This document shows, piece after piece, positions 42,007 through 43,218 of a stretch of DNA of 43,218 nt. Source of the stretch: Thermoplasmata archaeon (GTDB taxonomy: Archaea > Thermoplasmatota > Thermoplasmata > Thermoplasmatales > Thermoplasmataceae); NCBI GenBank assembly GCA_021850545.1, contig JAJZLU010000049.1, positions 1-43,218 of the forward strand, in the 5' to 3' direction. How positions within the stretch are numbered: position 1 is the first letter of the stretch; every line of letters starts with the position of its first letter. The notes under the pieces were generated by a model. It made no database searches, was not told the DNA's origin, and was given only the letters and a program-made list of their open reading frames with translations. Made by a program: the position numbers and the translations under genes.

Positions 42007-43218
42007 TCAAAATGAAGGGCTGAAAATCCGCAACATTGGCAAGATAAATACCACTGAGAACAGGAATAAGCTTCTTTCAGTTCTGGAGCAGACTTTCCAG
42101 AGGCTTGATCCTGCTCATCTGATGCAGGAATACCTGAAGGATATTCTTTCAAAGGGCACAGGATACAGGAACATTTTTGTCGTTGGATTTGGGAAAGCGT
42201 CACTTAAAATGTACCAGGGAATCAGAGGGATAACTGCAAAGGTGGCAAAATACTCAGGGATTATCATTCCAGTGGGAGAGGAAGTCGATGAAAACTTTCC
42301 GGAACTTGAGATATTGAGGGGTAATCATCCCATACCATCAGATGAAACCTTGAATTCTTCATTGAAAATCATGTCTTGCCTTCACGATTTGCAGGAAGAT
42401 GACCTTGTCCTGCTTTTAATTTCAGGGGGCGGTTCCGCTCTTTTTGAGATCCCTGAGAACGGTTTCACAATTGATATGATAGGGGAAACGGCGAAATGCC
42501 TTATGAATTCTGGCGCTGACATACATGAACTGAATTCTATAAGGCAGGCCATGTCTTCAGTTAAGGGCGGAAAATTGGCAGCGCGATTGTATCCTGCTGA
42601 GGTCCATGGTTTCATAATTTCTGATGTCCCGGGAGATGATGTCTCCATTATTGCATCTGGGCCCCTGACCAAACCCTCCAAGAATTCTAAATTTTTGGAA
42701 GAAGTCTATGACATATACCAAAATTCTTGCAATCTGCCGGATAAAGAAACTCTCCTCAAGTCAGCCAAGCAAATGCACATGAAGAAATTCAGCAATGCAA
42801 CAACAAAGCTGGTCCTGAAAAACAGTGATTTTGTCAACCTGATCTCAAGCTTGTTGCATGATATGGGAGAAAATGTCCTGGCACTGCCGGATCCAGTAAC
42901 CGGTGACGTTGTGGAAATTTCAGAAAGGTTTGCGGATAGGATGAGAAAGCAATATAACATGGCGAAAAAGCCCGTCTGGATTGTTGGTGGAGGTGAAACC
43001 ACTGCGAAGGTTCATGGCAATGGGATTGGCGGCAGGAACTGCGAGCTTTCCCTACGGGTAGCCCTGAAAATGGAAAAGAAAGAGGATTTCATGTTTGCCA
43101 GCCTCGGGACGGATGGCATTGATGGAGTTAGCCCGGCAATGGGTGGAATAAGTGATGCTTTATTATTGGAGAATGCGACCTTGCAGGAAATACTGGAATC
43201 TCTTTCCAACAGTGATTC
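41999..43218 (+). CDS. Glycerate 2-kinase (MOFRL family), partial at the window end
   Basis: The frame from ATG 41999 stays open to the end of the window (406 codons visible). It matches class II glycerate kinase: VVGFGKASLKM near the start, RGNHPIPSDET, LLLISGGGSALFEIP, DVPGDDVSIIASGPL, and GGGETTAKVHGNGIGGRN with SLGTDGIDG near the end. Thermoplasma and Picrophilus use such a 2-kinase to make 2-phosphoglycerate in the non-phosphorylative Entner-Doudoroff route. The protein is normally about 415-450 residues, so only the tail of the MOFRL domain is missing. It overlaps the rhodanese gene. Confidence 0.93.
   Translation, partial: MINQNEGLKIRNIGKINTTENRNKLLSVLEQTFQRLDPAHLMQEYLKDILSKGTGYRNIFVVGFGKASLKMYQGIRGITAKVAKYSGIIIPVGEEVDENFPELEILRGNHPIPSDETLNSSLKIMSCLHDLQEDDLVLLLISGGGSALFEIPENGFTIDMIGETAKCLMNSGADIHELNSIRQAMSSVKGGKLAARLYPAEVHGFIISDVPGDDVSIIASGPLTKPSKNSKFLEEVYDIYQNSCNLPDKETLLKSAKQMHMKKFSNATTKLVLKNSDFVNLISSLLHDMGENVLALPDPVTGDVVEISERFADRMRKQYNMAKKPVWIVGGGETTAKVHGNGIGGRNCELSLRVALKMEKKEDFMFASLGTDGIDGVSPAMGGISDALLLENATLQEILESLSNSD

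Noticed and set aside
1-43218. tRNA, rRNA, CRISPR arrays, intact insertion sequences
   Set aside because: Scanned by eye on both strands: no cloverleaf with a T-loop consensus, no regularly spaced repeats, and no intact transposase frame were found. A covariance-model search would be needed to exclude small RNAs.

Overview
The window looks like a stretch of chromosome from an acidophilic, heterotrophic archaeon of the Thermoplasmatales or a close relative. The evidence is indirect: many genes have a TATA-like box about 20-30 nt before the start codon with little or no leader, while genes inside operons have Shine-Dalgarno (SD) motifs. The gene set also fits: family 5 UDG, DUF211, AMMECR1, TIGR00725, COG1058 without its amidase half, a glycerate 2-kinase of the type used in non-phosphorylative Entner-Doudoroff metabolism, a chlorite-dismutase-like protein, and ThiI with a rhodanese tail. 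No rRNA, tRNA, CRISPR array or intact insertion sequence was found. The species cannot be named from sequence alone.

Left end (1-2.9 kb). This part is AT-rich and decayed. It holds a perfect hairpin, a HEPN gene broken by an amber codon next to an intact minimal nucleotidyltransferase (a HEPN/MNT pair), about 1 kb of spacer with gene-remnant-like stretches, and two small membrane-protein genes, one apparently frameshifted at its 5' end.

2.9-16 kb. Housekeeping and accessory genes follow: a membrane glycosyltransferase, PolX (polymerase plus PHP), an M19 dipeptidase, a methyltransferase, MscL, a sugar epimerase/GHMP-kinase operon, a metallo-beta-lactamase-fold protein that has lost its metal motif, AMMECR1, and a DUF211/VIT-like pair. 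Two paralogous two-domain regulators (6531-7253 and 14844-15635) combine an endonuclease-fold-like N-terminus with a winged helix. The second faces two tiny genes (33 and 36 codons) across a region with a duplicated palindromic motif.

16-26 kb. COG1058/CinA and a tandem-SIS isomerase meet tail to tail. A tightly overlapping operon (18823-22945) then encodes an unknown protein, a fumarylacetoacetate-hydrolase-family enzyme, a HerA/TraG-like ATPase that appears fused to a PD-(D/E)xK-type nuclease domain, and an unknown 317-residue partner. It converges on a family 5 uracil-DNA glycosylase. The ATPase-nuclease pair is the best candidate here for an undescribed system. Next come a haem-oxygenase-fold diiron-type protein, a histidine phosphatase and a PPC-domain protein.

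26-43 kb. A complete-looking upper homogentisate operon (HPPD, FAH-family hydrolase, homogentisate dioxygenase, iron-type alcohol dehydrogenase) is divergent from a chlorite-dismutase-like/ThiI operon. After it come DCC-family and membrane proteins, a coiled-coil protein divergent from a small membrane protein plus permease, a TIGR00725 protein, a DUF1028 protein, and a PadR-MFS-secreted-protein operon. The start of that operon lies inside a perfect 20-bp palindrome. The window ends in a rhodanese overlapping a glycerate 2-kinase that runs off the edge.
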